Under the pieces are notes generated by a model. The model worked only from the letters and a program-made list of their open reading frames with translations, had not been told where the DNA came from and did no database searches. This document shows positions 1-10,718 of a stretch of 64,000 bases of DNA, piece after piece. The stretch lies in NCBI RefSeq assembly GCF_001661965.1, contig NZ_LYWZ01000022.1:434001-498000 (forward strand), written 5' to 3'. The translations under genes were made by a program, and so were the position numbers. The DNA comes from Croceicoccus mobilis. GTDB taxonomy: Bacteria > Pseudomonadota > Alphaproteobacteria > Sphingomonadales > Sphingomonadaceae. Each line of letters opens with the position of its first letter. The stretch's first letter is position 1.

Positions 1-680
<680 letters not shown>

Positions 681-709
681 TCAGTCGATCGCGAGATCGC
701 GCAAACAGG

Positions 710-740
710 AAAGGGGCCGGAGAAATCCGGCCCCTTTTCT
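710..740 (+). terminator. Rho-independent terminator after the OmpA gene
   Basis: An 11-bp perfect stem (710-720 with 727-737) around a 6-base loop ends in a T-rich tract, 30 bases after the OmpA stop codon. It also lies downstream of queC on the other strand and may work for both. Confidence 0.85.
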
Positions 741-792
741 TTGGCATCGGTCTGCGAGACGCTTCATTCTACAATCGGGGCCTTCCCCCAAA

Positions 793-1491
793 TTACAGGC
801 GCACAGCATATTCCAGCGGATCTGTGCGGCCTGTCTGCGCAAAACCCTGCTGCCGCAAACGGCAACTGTCGCACAGCCCGCATGCCAGTCCCTCAGGCGT
901 GGGGTCATAGCAGGACCAACTCATAGCCGGGTCGATATTGAGCTCGTAGGACTTGGCCACAATCTCCGCTTTCGAGAGAAACTGCAGCGGGGCATGGACC
1001 GTAAACCGATCCCCCTCGCTCCCCGCCTTGGTCGCGAGTTCTGCCAGATCCTGAAATGCAGAAATGAATTCGGGTCGGCAATCAGGATAGCCTGAATAAT
1101 CCAACGCATTGACCCCGATAAAGATGTCACGCGCGCCGATGGCTTCGCACCATGCCAGCGTCAATGACAGGAAAACGAGATTGCGAGCCGGAACATAGGT
1201 GACCGGAATATCTTGTCCGACGCCTTCCTTGGGCACATCGATGTCGCTCGTCAGTGCCGAGCCGCCAAATTGCCGCAGATCGAGGGGTAGTACCACATGC
1301 CGCTGGGCGCCGAGCGTCCTGGCGATCAGGCCTGCGCTTTCCAGTTCGCGTGAATGGCGCTGGTTGTAGTCAATCGTAAGGGCATTAACTGCGTAGCCCT
1401 GTGATTTGGCGATGCCGGCGGACACCATGGAATCGAGTCCTCCGGACAGTAGGACCACCGCCGGTTTGGCTGCTGCTGCTTCTTTAGTCAT
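793..1491 (-). CDS. queC: 7-cyano-7-deazaguanine synthase QueC
   Basis: QueC turns 7-carboxy-7-deazaguanine into preQ0 with ATP and ammonia, in the queuosine/7-deazaguanine pathway in the cytoplasm. The N-terminal PP-loop SGGLDS is at residues 16-21. The C-terminal zinc site CGLCDSCRLRQQGF supplies three closely spaced cysteines, with a further one at SWSCYDPT. At 232 residues it has the usual family length. It stands alone; other que genes are not adjacent. The gene converges with the OmpA gene across the terminator at 710-740. Confidence 0.96.
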   Translation of the reverse strand: MTKEAAAAKPAVVLLSGGLDSMVSAGIAKSQGYAVNALTIDYNQRHSRELESAGLIARTLGAQRHVVLPLDLRQFGGSALTSDIDVPKEGVGQDIPVTYVPARNLVFLSLTLAWCEAIGARDIFIGVNALDYSGYPDCRPEFISAFQDLAELATKAGSEGDRFTVHAPLQFLSKAEIVAKSYELNIDPAMSWSCYDPTPEGLACGLCDSCRLRQQGFAQTGRTDPLEYAVRL

Positions 1492-1533
1492 GGAGCGGCG
1501 CTAAACTGTGACTTCAGCCCTTGCAAGCAGCTG

Positions 1534-1941
1534 CTAACAGGGCTCTCGATACCTCAGTTCGACTTGCACGGAAAAAGGAGAGCCTTGCTCCATGCCCTGG
1601 CTTTCCGCCTGGGCAAGAACGCGGCCTTCCGACCTCACCCGTGTCAGGCCCCAGTCTCCCCCCGGACAGCTGTAGCGGACACCCAGCGCACTAGCCGTGT
1701 CTTCGATGACATAGTGTTTGCAAGTTTTACCCACGTGACGCAGCTGCACGAGATCGGACTGGCTGCGAATGCAGATACGCCGCGCGTCACCTGTTTCGAG
1801 ATCCCGTGCCTCATATAAACCGGGGCGCAAGCCAGCCATGGCCGAGCGGATATCTGCGTGAGCTGTCGCCACGCCGACCGCAAAAACCGAAGCGGCAGCG
1901 GCCAAAAGGCTCAGAGCACGTCTGTTCAGATACGCCAGCAC
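1534..1941 (-). CDS. Secreted protein, possibly DUF3617-like
   Basis: The start is GTG with a GGAG ribosome site about 8 bases upstream. The 135-residue product opens with an arginine-containing signal peptide (LNRRALSLLAAAASVFAVGVATAHA), so it is predicted periplasmic. The mature part has a PGLYEARDLE start and four cysteines (CIRS, TCKHY, SCPGG and a C-terminal Cys), a layout reminiscent of DUF3617 proteins; that link is tentative. The function is unknown. It lies 42 bases upstream of queC on the same strand but no shared role is evident. Confidence 0.75.
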   Translation of the reverse strand: MLAYLNRRALSLLAAAASVFAVGVATAHADIRSAMAGLRPGLYEARDLETGDARRICIRSQSDLVQLRHVGKTCKHYVIEDTASALGVRYSCPGGDWGLTRVRSEGRVLAQAESQGMEQGSPFSVQVELRYREPC

Positions 1942-2025
1942 TCAACCCGCTCCATTGCATCGCAGCATGATTATAGCGCATTCGGACCCGAATGGGAAAA
2001 GGCCTGCCAGCTGTGCCGCTATCGA

Positions 2026-2928
2026 TCAGATTTCGATCGGGAAAATCTTCGAGCAAAAAGCGCAGTCGACCTGGATCAGCCCATTATCATCTCGCATCTC
2101 GTCCAATTCGGCGCTGCCGAATCTTGAAAGGACGTCGCGATAATGGTCGCTGGAACACCGGCAGCCGCGGCTCAATTCGGCGAAACGCTCGACGCGGATT
2201 TCCTCTTCCTCGTGGAAAAGGCGCCAGAGTAAGGCCTCCATCGAGATTGCCGGATCAGCCAGCTCTGCATGTCGAACGCTCGATCCTAGAATGGCTACAT
2301 GCTCCCAGTCCGGATCGTCCATGCGGACATGAATGCGCTCTCGCCCTTCCTCGCCGTCAGGCAGATCCTGAATCAGCAGCCCCCCCGCGATACAATGGCC
2401 ATCCTGTGACGAAACTGCCACACGCAGCACCGTCGGCAATTGCTCAGACTGCCGAAAATAGGTCTCGCATGCTTCGCTGAGCGAGGCGGCATTCAGGGGG
2501 ACAATCCCTTGGTAACGGTCGCCTTCCTCCAGATCGAAGGTAATCGCCAGATACCCCTCTTCCCCGAACAAGGTCGTGAGCGTCGGGCTTGTCCCTACCT
2601 CGTCGAGGCGGCTGGGATCGTGGCGAACATAGCCGCGAAGTTCTCCATCACGGTAATCGCAGACCAGAAGGTCGACAATGCCATCGGCGGATTGCGCCTG
2701 CATCGTCATCTGCCCGCCCTGCTCCTTGGTCAGCGAACCGATCAGCGCCCCCAACAGCAAAGCCTCGGCCAACAGATGCTTGATCGCGGCCGGATAATCA
2801 TGGGCGGACAATACGATATCGAGAACGGGCCCCAAACGTATGCATCGACCGCGCACGTTGCGCGCGGGAATGGTGAAGCCGACGACCGTGTCAAAGCCGG
2901 TCTCATCCTGCGGGATCTTAGGTTCCAT
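2026..2928 (-). CDS. hslO: Hsp33 redox-regulated chaperone HslO
   Basis: A cytoplasmic holdase chaperone activated by oxidation and unfolding. The N-terminal Hsp33 fold is visible (DTVVGFTIPARNVRGR, HLLAEALLLGALIGS, KEQGGQMTMQAQ). The C-terminal zinc switch is CRC (near residue 266) and CAFC (near 291), the CxC...CxxC pattern required for redox control. The length of 300 is typical. The start codon is 2 bases from the argF stop, so it is the last gene of an argD-argF-hslO run, a common order in sphingomonads. Confidence 0.95.
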   Translation of the reverse strand: MEPKIPQDETGFDTVVGFTIPARNVRGRCIRLGPVLDIVLSAHDYPAAIKHLLAEALLLGALIGSLTKEQGGQMTMQAQSADGIVDLLVCDYRDGELRGYVRHDPSRLDEVGTSPTLTTLFGEEGYLAITFDLEEGDRYQGIVPLNAASLSEACETYFRQSEQLPTVLRVAVSSQDGHCIAGGLLIQDLPDGEEGRERIHVRMDDPDWEHVAILGSSVRHAELADPAISMEALLWRLFHEEEEIRVERFAELSRGCRCSSDHYRDVLSRFGSAELDEMRDDNGLIQVDCAFCSKIFPIEI

Positions 2929-2930
2929 GT

Positions 2931-3860
2931 TCAGATCTGGCCGAACGCCCAGCGTAGGACCGACTTCTGGGCGTGAATGCGATTCTCCGCTTCGTCCCAG
3001 ACGACCGACTGAGGGCCTTCGAAGACGCCTTCGGTAACCTCATCACCGACATGCGCGGGCAGGCAATGCAGGAAAACCGCATCGCTCTTGGCATGGCTCA
3101 TCAGCGCCTCGTTGATCTGAAATGGCTTCATGGCGTTGATCTTGTCATGCGCCATGTCCTGCCCCATCGAGACCCAGGTATCGGTGACCAGCACATCGGC
3201 ACCTTGCGCCGCTTCGGCTGCATCTCTGGTCATGGTGACGGTCGAGCCGCGCGAACGGGCGAACTCGACGAATTCCTCTTCCGGCTCATAGCCCTCCGGC
3301 ACGCCATAGCGCACGTTGAAACCCATTAGCCCGGCAGCTTCAAGCACGGAATGGAGGACGTTGTTGCCATCGCCAAGCCAGGCAAGCTCCATGCCCTTCA
3401 GCGTCTTGCCATGCTCGACCAGCGTCAGCAGGTCGGCCATTATCTGACACGGGTGCGAACGATCAGTCAGGCCGTTGATGACCGGCACCGTCGCATGCTG
3501 GGCCAGCGCCTCGATCTTGGCGTGATCATCGGTGCGTATCATGATCGCGTCGACCATGCGCGACAGCACCCGGGCGGTATCGGCGATCGTTTCGCCGCGC
3601 CCAATTTGCATGCTTCCCGCTTCCATGATGATCGCGCTGCCGCCCAGCTGGCGCATTGCCATGTCGAACGAAACGCGCGTGCGAGTCGAGTTCTTCTCGA
3701 AGATCATCGCCAACGTGCAGCCTGCCAGAGGCGCATCCGCGTCGGCGCGGCCCTTGGTCCAGCCCTTGCGCGCAGTCTTGCGGGCAACAGCATCATCGAT
3801 CATCGCCTGAAGCGCATCGCTCCCCGCATCAGCGAGGTCGAGCAGGTGCCGCACGCTCAT
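2931..3860 (-). CDS. argF: Ornithine carbamoyltransferase
   Basis: Makes citrulline from ornithine and carbamoyl phosphate in arginine synthesis. Carbamoyl-phosphate loop STRTR is at residues 58-62; HPCQ and the ornithine-site HCLPAH near the C-terminus are intact. At 309 residues it has normal length. It overlaps the argD stop by 4 bases (ATGA), which implies translational coupling, and is followed by hslO after 2 bases. Confidence 0.97.
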   Translation of the reverse strand: MSVRHLLDLADAGSDALQAMIDDAVARKTARKGWTKGRADADAPLAGCTLAMIFEKNSTRTRVSFDMAMRQLGGSAIIMEAGSMQIGRGETIADTARVLSRMVDAIMIRTDDHAKIEALAQHATVPVINGLTDRSHPCQIMADLLTLVEHGKTLKGMELAWLGDGNNVLHSVLEAAGLMGFNVRYGVPEGYEPEEEFVEFARSRGSTVTMTRDAAEAAQGADVLVTDTWVSMGQDMAHDKINAMKPFQINEALMSHAKSDAVFLHCLPAHVGDEVTEGVFEGPQSVVWDEAENRIHAQKSVLRWAFGQI

Positions 3861-5047
3861 GCCGCAGCTTCCGGCTGATAGCTCGCCGCACCGGCCGAGA
3901 GCTTATCCATGAACTCGTCGATATGCGCGTCCTCGATCACCAGCGGGGGAAGCACGCGCAGCGTGTTGTCACCTGCCGCGACGGTCATCAGCTCATGATT
4001 GTCGCGCAGATGCGCATAGAATCCGCGGCTCTCGACGGTCATCTTCAGACCCAGCATCAGCCCCTTGCCGCGAACCTCAGTGAACAGCTCGGGATAGTTG
4101 CCGATGAACTGCTCAAGCCGCCCGCGCAGCTTTTCGCCCATGGTGCGAACCTGCGCGAGGAATTCGTCATTGCCAACGACATCCAGCACGGCCTTACCCG
4201 CGGCCATCGCCAGCGGGTTGCCGCCATAGGTGCTGCCATGCGTGCCGAAAGTCATGCCGCGCGCGGCTTTTTCGGTCGCGATGCAAGCGCCCATCGGGAA
4301 GCCGCCGCCAATGCCCTTGGCCGTGGCCATGATGTCGGGCTCGATACCGTAATGCTCATAGGCGTACATCTGGCCAGTACGCGCCACGCCGCACTGCACC
4401 TCGTCCAGCACCAGCATAAGGTCATGCTCGTCGCACAGCTTGCGAAGGCCCTGCATGAACTCTTCACTGGCGACGCGGATACCGCCTTCGCCCTGAATCG
4501 GCTCGACCAGAAAACCGGCGGTGTGCGGGCCGATCGCGGCTTTCGCCGCTTCCAGATCATTGAAGTCGACGTAGCGGAAACCGGGAAGCATCGGGTAGAA
4601 ACCCTTGTGCATCTTCTCCTGGTTCGACGCCGAGATGGTCGCCATCGTCCGCCCGTGGAAGGCGTTGTTGAAGGTGATCAGTTCAAACTTTTCATCGTTG
4701 CCGACAGCCTGGTGATAGACGCGCGCGGTCTTGATCGCGCACTCCACCGCCTCGGCGCCCGAATTGGTGAAGAACACCGTGTCGCCGAAAGTCAGGTCGA
4801 CCAACTGCTTGGCCAGTTCCTCACCCTGCGGGCTGCCATAGAGGTTCGAGACATGCATCAGCGTCTCGGCCTGTTTCTGGATCGCGCCGATCAGAGCGGG
4901 GTGCGAATGGCCGAGAAGGTTGACCGCAATGCCGCTTGCGAAGTCGAGGAATCGGCGGCCGTCATCGGTGATGAAGTGACAATTGTCTCCCTTAACCGGC
5001 CGAACATCGCAGCGCGGATAGACGGGCATCAACTCAGTGATCGACAT
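3857..5047 (-). CDS. argD: Acetylornithine/succinyldiaminopimelate-type aminotransferase
   Basis: PLP-dependent class III aminotransferase that makes N-acetylornithine in arginine synthesis (and may serve lysine synthesis). The start [12 protein letters not shown] is preferred over an in-frame upstream codon at 5155 because it matches the usual family N-terminus and has a GAGG site about 8 bases upstream. Motifs include [41 protein letters not shown] and the PLP lysine in [15 protein letters not shown]. Length 396. First gene of the argD-argF-hslO run. Confidence 0.96.
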   Translation of the reverse strand: MSITELMPVYPRCDVRPVKGDNCHFITDDGRRFLDFASGIAVNLLGHSHPALIGAIQKQAETLMHVSNLYGSPQGEELAKQLVDLTFGDTVFFTNSGAEAVECAIKTARVYHQAVGNDEKFELITFNNAFHGRTMATISASNQEKMHKGFYPMLPGFRYVDFNDLEAAKAAIGPHTAGFLVEPIQGEGGIRVASEEFMQGLRKLCDEHDLMLVLDEVQCGVARTGQMYAYEHYGIEPDIMATAKGIGGGFPMGACIATEKAARGMTFGTHGSTYGGNPLAMAAGKAVLDVVGNDEFLAQVRTMGEKLRGRLEQFIGNYPELFTEVRGKGLMLGLKMTVESRGFYAHLRDNHELMTVAAGDNTLRVLPPLVIEDAHIDEFMDKLSAGAASYQPEAAA

Positions 5048-5166
5048 GCTTGGTCCTCGAAGATTGGCCTGCAACGCCTTTCGCAGTGCAGGGCCCCTGA
5101 AAGAATCGAACGACAAATGGCGGCCCCCGGACCGGGAACCGCCATTCACGCCCATCTAGGGCTTAA

Positions 5167-5195
5167 GGCGGACCCGGTCAAACCCGCGGTCCGCC
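5167..5195 (-). terminator. Hairpin downstream of the cold-shock gene
   Basis: An 8-bp perfect stem (5167-5174 with 5188-5195) lies 22 bases past the stop of the minus-strand cold-shock gene. It lacks a good T-tract, so it may be a weak terminator or a 3'-end protecting hairpin. Confidence 0.45.
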
Positions 5196-5216
5196 TGTAT
5201 GTGCCGGAAACCGGCG

Positions 5217-6014
5217 TTACTGGATCGGAACGAGATTCACCGCGGAATACTTGCCGCGTCGATCGACTTCGAGATCGAACTCGAGTCGGTCACCCTCGTT
5301 GATGCCCTGAAGGCCCGAACGTTCCACCGCGCTGATGTGGACGAAGGCATCAGCCTCGCCATCGTCGCGGGTGATGAAGCCGAAGCCCTTCATGGTGTTG
5401 AAGAACTTCACCGTGCCCTGTGCCTTGTCGCCCGTCAGCTGGCGCTGCGGCGCAGCCGGCTTGGCAGCCACGGGAATCACGTCACCGACGACCTGCAGGT
5501 CGGCAGCACTGATCTTCCCGCCGCGATCGACGAGGTTGAAGGCCAGTTCCTGACCTTCTGCCAGACCTTCAAGGCCTGCACGTTCAACCGCCGAGATGTG
5601 CACGAACACGTCTTCGCCGCCATCCTCACGCTGGATGAAGCCGAAGCCCTTGTTCGAATTGAAGAACTTTACGACGCCCTTGCCGGCGCCAACGACCTGT
5701 GCGGGCATGCGGCCACCACCGCCGCCGCCGCCGCCGCCGCGGAAGCCACCGCCACCGCCGCGCGGACCACCGCCGCCGAAGCCACCGCGGTCACCACCGC
5801 CGTAACCGCCGCGATCACCGCCGCCGAAACCGCCCCGGTCCCCACCGAAGCCGCCCCGATCGCGGTCGTAACCGCCAGAGCGAAAACCGCCATCAGACGG
5901 CCCCTGATCGTATCCAAACCCGCCACTGGAGCGGGAAAACGGGTCGTAACCCTCTTCCCCGAAACCATCGCGCTTGTCGCGGCCACGACCGCGCCGACCT
6001 TTGTCATAACCCAT
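5217..6014 (-). CDS. Tandem cold-shock domain protein with Gly/Arg-rich N-terminus
   Basis: RNA/ssDNA-binding protein of 265 residues. Residues 1-102 are a low-complexity Gly/Arg/Asp/Tyr/Phe-rich region with many RGG and RGGF/RGGY units. Cold-shock domain 1 is about 109-175 ([26 protein letters not shown]). A Pro/Ala linker follows, then domain 2 at about 197-263 ([26 protein letters not shown]). Both RNP1 and RNP2 motifs are kept in each domain. Double-CSD proteins are common in alphaproteobacteria; a 100-residue RGG-like head is less so. An internal ATG at residue 103 could give a head-less form but has no clear ribosome site. Likely an RNA chaperone; the head may promote RNA binding or condensation (inference). 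Confidence 0.92.
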   Translation of the reverse strand: MGYDKGRRGRGRDKRDGFGEEGYDPFSRSSGGFGYDQGPSDGGFRSGGYDRDRGGFGGDRGGFGGGDRGGYGGGDRGGFGGGGPRGGGGGFRGGGGGGGGGRMPAQVVGAGKGVVKFFNSNKGFGFIQREDGGEDVFVHISAVERAGLEGLAEGQELAFNLVDRGGKISAADLQVVGDVIPVAAKPAAPQRQLTGDKAQGTVKFFNTMKGFGFITRDDGEADAFVHISAVERSGLQGINEGDRLEFDLEVDRRGKYSAVNLVPIQ

Positions 6015-6241
6015 AAACCGAAGCGTACCTTGCGTCTCGCCCTTCCCTCTATCGTCCCGGCGTGCGGACGTACAACTGCCGGGCGATCAGACCGATATTT
6101 CCCATACCGGATCCCACTGCGCAGCGTTCATAAAGCATTTATCCGCCAATAGCGAACGAATTGCGCATTTGCGTCGGATAAGCCCGGCTACGCCAAGCAA
6201 ACTCTTGCTTATGGCCACCCGTGCGGGCAGAGAAATGGCCT

Positions 6242-7042
6242 ATGGACATCGTCGCACTGCTCTCCGACCCCGCAGCCTGGGCCGCGCTCATAACTCTGGT
6301 GATTCTCGAAATCGTGCTGGGGATCGACAATCTCGTCTTCATTGCGATCTTGTCGAACAAGCTCCCGCCCGAACAGCAGTCAAAAGCGCGCAGGATCGGG
6401 CTTGCTCTCGCGCTGATCATGCGAATCTGCCTGCTGCTGCTGATCGGCTGGCTGGTCACCTTGCAGACACCCTTGTTCGATCTCGGCATCACCGGTGCCC
6501 CGGGCGAACATGGCCAACCTACTTTCGAAACCGCCTTTTCCGGGCGCGACCTTATTCTGCTGGTTGGCGGCCTGTTCCTGCTCTGGAAAGCGACCAAGGA
6601 AATTCACCACAACATGGAGCCTGATGATCATTCGGGCGAGATGTTCGACAAGAACAAGGGCGTGGTACAGGTCTCCTTCAACGCGGCAATCGCGCAGATC
6701 ATCGCGCTCGACCTTGTATTTTCGATCGATTCGATCCTGACCGCCGTCGGCATGACCGATCAGGTACCGATCATGGTCACCGCGGTCGTCATCACCGTCG
6801 GCATCATGCTGGTCGCCGCCGATCCGCTGGCCAAGTTCATCGAGAAGAACCCGACGCTGGTCATGCTCGCGCTCGCATTCCTCGTCATGATCGGGCTTGT
6901 GCTGATCGCCGACGGCTTCGGCTTCCACGTGCCCAAGGGCTATATCTACGCCGCCATGGCCTTCTCGGTCGCGGTCGAACTTTTGAACATGGTGAAGCGC
7001 AACCGCCGCAAGGCCGCGCTTGCCACGGAGCATATTGCATGA
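6242..7042 (+). CDS. TerC-family integral membrane protein
   Basis: The 266-residue multi-pass protein has the two family signatures [12 protein letters not shown] and [14 protein letters not shown], whose acidic residues lie in membrane helices and are linked to metal ion handling (Mn2+ export in studied members). ATG at 6242 is preferred over the in-frame GTG at 6221. A cytoplasmic basic tail ([12 protein letters not shown]) ends the protein. It overlaps the next gene by 4 bases (ATGA). The substrate cannot be told from sequence. Confidence 0.9.
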   Translation: MDIVALLSDPAAWAALITLVILEIVLGIDNLVFIAILSNKLPPEQQSKARRIGLALALIMRICLLLLIGWLVTLQTPLFDLGITGAPGEHGQPTFETAFSGRDLILLVGGLFLLWKATKEIHHNMEPDDHSGEMFDKNKGVVQVSFNAAIAQIIALDLVFSIDSILTAVGMTDQVPIMVTAVVITVGIMLVAADPLAKFIEKNPTLVMLALAFLVMIGLVLIADGFGFHVPKGYIYAAMAFSVAVELLNMVKRNRRKAALATEHIA

Positions 7043-7476
7043 GCGATTTCCGCCGCATCAATGACAAGGTCCTCGCCAGCCCGCAGATCAGCGTATCCGA
7101 CGTGGCAGAGGCGAAGGCGATGGGTGTCACCCTGATCGTCAACAACCGGCCTGATGATGAAGAACCGGGCCAGATCGCAGGCGACGAGATCGCCGCCGCG
7201 GCCGAGGCGGCCGATATTTCCTATGTCGCGATTCCGGTTACCCATGCCGGGTTCGGTCAGGGGCAGGTAGACGCCATGGCAAAGGCGCTCGATAGTGCAG
7301 GCGACGGCCAGATCCTCGCCTTCTGCCGGTCGGGGACGCGTTCGACCCTGCTCTGGGCGCTAGCCAGCGCCAAGCAGGGCAAGAACCCCTCCGTCATCGC
7401 GAGCGAGGCGGCGGGTGCGGGATATGACATCTCGCCCGTGCGCCAGATCGTGGAAATGCTCTCAGCGGGAAGCTGA
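7039..7476 (+). CDS. TIGR01244-type sulfur transferase / phosphatase-like protein
   Basis: A 145-residue single-domain protein with a cysteine P-loop CRSGTRS (CX5R) near residues 102-108, as in dual-specificity phosphatases and the Blh/TIGR01244 family. The N-terminal [12 protein letters not shown] is also typical. In other bacteria such domains are fused or linked to sulfur oxidation (Blh, persulfide dioxygenase), but no ETHE1-type gene is next to it. It is translationally coupled to the terC gene. The enzymatic class is an inference from the P-loop. Confidence 0.85.
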   Translation: MSDFRRINDKVLASPQISVSDVAEAKAMGVTLIVNNRPDDEEPGQIAGDEIAAAAEAADISYVAIPVTHAGFGQGQVDAMAKALDSAGDGQILAFCRSGTRSTLLWALASAKQGKNPSVIASEAAGAGYDISPVRQIVEMLSAGS

Positions 7477-7493
7477 TTGCTGCGCACAAGGCC

Positions 7494-7832
7494 TTAAAGC
7501 GCGCTGTCGCCGGTTTCGCCGGTGCGCACGCGCACGGCGCTGCCGAGATCGAGCACGAAGATCTTCCCGTCACCGATCGTGTCGGATGACGCCGCCTCCT
7601 GCACCGCCTCTACAACCTGCGCGGCAAGCGCATCGCTGGTGGCGATCTCAAGCTTGACCTTGGGCACCATGTTCACGGTGTACTCCGCGCCGCGATAAAC
7701 TTCGGTGTGGCCTTTCTGGCGGCCAAATCCCTTGACCTCCGAGACCGTCATCCCGGCAATGCCGATCGTGCTCAAAGCCTCGCGCACGGCGTCGAGCTTG
7801 TGCGGCTTGATCACGGCAATCACATATTTCAT
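7494..7832 (-). CDS. PII nitrogen regulatory protein (second copy)
   Basis: 112-residue PII signal protein that senses 2-oxoglutarate and ATP/ADP. ATG at 7832 (MKYVIAVIKPHK) is chosen over the upstream in-frame codon at 7895 by family length. T-loop GAEY places Tyr at residue 51, the uridylylation site; the B-loop (TIGDGKIFVLDLGSAVRVRTGE) is complete. It sits after amtB on the same strand, but a strong terminator at 7901-7936 separates them, so it probably has its own promoter. GlnB versus GlnK identity is not decidable by motif. Confidence 0.94.
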   Translation of the reverse strand: MKYVIAVIKPHKLDAVREALSTIGIAGMTVSEVKGFGRQKGHTEVYRGAEYTVNMVPKVKLEIATSDALAAQVVEAVQEAASSDTIGDGKIFVLDLGSAVRVRTGETGDSAL

Positions 7833-7900
7833 CGGCAGGTCCTCTCGTTCTCTTTGACCTGAGAGATGCTGCCAAGCTGCCCGATTTACAAGCAAAGATG

Positions 7901-7936
7901 AAAAAAACGGGCCGGAAGCGGCTGGCTTCCGGCCCG
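7901..7936 (-). terminator. Rho-independent terminator of the glnK-amtB operon
   Basis: An 11-bp perfect stem (7908-7918 with 7926-7936) is followed on the minus strand by seven T residues (A at 7901-7907 on the plus strand). It lies about 100 bases after the amtB stop and 69 bases before the next PII gene. Confidence 0.92.
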
Positions 7937-8032
7937 AAGGCTACCGTTCGCAGGAGGAACGTGGTGAGGCGGAGCGGGCATCGAAGAGAGTGTGAAACAC
8001 CCGCCCCGCCAATTTGTTTTCGCCGTATCGCG

Positions 8033-9367
<1,335 letters not shown>

Positions 9368-9379
9368 GAGCGGTTCCCC

Positions 9380-9718
9380 TTACAGCGCGGTGTCGCCGCT
9401 CTCGCCGGTGCGGATGCGCACGGCAGAGGCGAGATCAAGCACGAAGACCTTACCGTCGCCGATGGCTTCGGTGCTGGCGGTCTGCTGAATGGTTTCGATG
9501 ATCTGCGGCGCGAGCGCGTCCGTCGCGGCGATCTCGATCTTTACCTTGGGCAGCATATTCGTCGAATATTCCGCACCGCGGTAGATTTCGGTCTGTCCCT
9601 TTTGCCGACCGAAACCCTTAACTTCGGTAACCGTCATGCCAGCTACGCCCAGCGAGCCCAATGCCTCGCGAACCTCGTCCAGCTTGAACGGCTTGATGAT
9701 CGCAATGATGAATTTCAT
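9380..9718 (-). CDS. glnK: PII protein GlnK, partner of AmtB
   Basis: 112 residues from MKFIIAIIKPFK; the in-frame extension to 9802 is rejected because it runs past the sigma-54 promoter and has no family support, while ATG 9718 has a purine-rich GAGGGGGCAAGG site. The T-loop GAEY puts Tyr at residue 51. Known role: binds AmtB at the membrane to block uptake when nitrogen is sufficient and is uridylylated by GlnD under limitation. The amtB gene follows after 12 bases. Confidence 0.95.
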   Translation of the reverse strand: MKFIIAIIKPFKLDEVREALGSLGVAGMTVTEVKGFGRQKGQTEIYRGAEYSTNMLPKVKIEIAATDALAPQIIETIQQTASTEAIGDGKVFVLDLASAVRIRTGESGDTAL

Positions 9719-9770
9719 CCTTGCCCCCTCGTTTGCCTTACCGGCCCAAGCGCCGGTCGGAAATTCTAAA

Positions 9771-9786
9771 TGCAAACGCCGTGCCA
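9771..9786 (-). promoter_or_regulatory. Sigma-54 promoter of glnK-amtB
   Basis: On the minus strand TGGCACG-GCGT-TTGCA matches the -24/-12 consensus (TGGCAC-N5-TTGC) with the GG and GC doublets exactly 10 bases apart. Transcription would begin near 9760, about 40 bases before the glnK ATG. Confidence 0.85.
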
Positions 9787-9880
9787 AATGCCGAATCGAC
9801 ATTTTTTCGCAGCTTTGGGAACCGTCAAGGTAATAAAATGTTGAGAATATCGCCCATTGTGTAAGCAGGGACGCAGGCTG

Positions 9881-9897
9881 TGCCTAATTTTTGGGCA
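9881..9897. promoter_or_regulatory. Candidate NtrC enhancer site
   Basis: TGC-N11-GCA dyad (TGCC ... GGCA with an AT-rich centre), the minimal NtrC half-site pattern, located about 95 bases upstream of the sigma-54 core, a normal enhancer distance. One site only was seen; a second weaker one may exist. Confidence 0.5.
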
Positions 9898-9941
9898 TAT
9901 TCATGTCTGTTCGGTGAACAGGCGGCAGCCAGATTTGGCGG

Positions 9942-10640
9942 TCAGAGCCTGAGAGCCGCCCATATCGGCAGATGGTCCGAAGCACGCGATGCCAACAGGC
10001 TATGATGCACCTTCGTTTCCTCCACATGCCAATGATCGGTGACGATCAGCCGGTCGAGCCGCGCGATCGGGCGGCGCGTCGGAAAGCTGCGCCCGCTGTC
10101 GAGCACGCTCCACCCTTCGCGAAAGCAGCGAAATACACCGCCGCGCGCTGCCCATTCATTGGTGTCGCCTGCCAGCACTGTCGGGCAATGCCTGTCGAGC
10201 CGGCCCAGATGATCGAGTACATGCATTGCCTGCTCCCGCCGCATCAGTCCGGACAGGTCGAGATGCATGCCGACCACCCGCACCCGCTTGCCACCATGCC
10301 GCAGATCGACTCGCACCGCACCGCGCGGCTCGAGCGCGGGCAGGGTGAGGACGCTGGTTTCGAGGACCTCGACACCCTTTCTCACCAGCACGCCATTACC
10401 GTGCCAGCCAAGACTGCCCGGCCGCGTATCGAGCGGCACGGGACGGTAATGCGAATCCTCGATACGGGCGCGGGGCAGCACGCTCTGCCTTTGGCCAAAG
10501 CGGCGGTCGCATTCCTGCAGGATCACGACATCGGCATCGATCTCGGCCAGCACGGACAGAATGCGGTCGGGATCGCGCTTACGATCCAGCCCGACGGCCT
10601 TGTGAATATTGTAGCTGACGACCTTGAGACTCACGCTCAT
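9942..10640 (-). CDS. Endonuclease/exonuclease/phosphatase family protein
   Basis: 232 residues from MSVSLKVVSYNIHKAVG; the preceding in-frame Met at 10676 is less likely. EEP-fold motifs: SYNIHKAVG, VVILQECD (metal Glu), GMHLDLSG, LAGDTNEW (catalytic D/N) and ASDHLPIWA (terminal DH). Members cleave phosphodiesters in nucleic acids or lipids; the substrate here is unknown. It is the last gene of the minus-strand run that begins with pheS, 78 bases after prfC. Confidence 0.9.
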   Translation of the reverse strand: MSVSLKVVSYNIHKAVGLDRKRDPDRILSVLAEIDADVVILQECDRRFGQRQSVLPRARIEDSHYRPVPLDTRPGSLGWHGNGVLVRKGVEVLETSVLTLPALEPRGAVRVDLRHGGKRVRVVGMHLDLSGLMRREQAMHVLDHLGRLDRHCPTVLAGDTNEWAARGGVFRCFREGWSVLDSGRSFPTRRPIARLDRLIVTDHWHVEETKVHHSLLASRASDHLPIWAALRL

Positions 10641-10718
10641 TCTATCCCCCAGCCTCGCGGTTGGTTCCGGTGCCACATATTGCGGCAGGGTGGCGAGAGG
10701 ATCGAATGAACAGCGCCT

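Noticed and set aside
3656-5302. 548-codon plus-strand open frame over argF/argD
   Set aside because: High-GC shadow frame opposite well-recognised genes; no ribosome site or motif.
5708-6014. Gly-rich region as a microsatellite artefact without coding role
   Set aside because: The frame stays open and continuous into the cold-shock domains and the codons vary, so it is coding.
5199-6152. 317-codon plus-strand frame over the cold-shock gene
   Set aside because: Ala/Thr repeats come from the complement of the Gly-rich head.
6015-6241. A metal-sensing (yybP-ykoY-type) riboswitch upstream of terC
   Set aside because: No matching conserved loops seen in the short leader.
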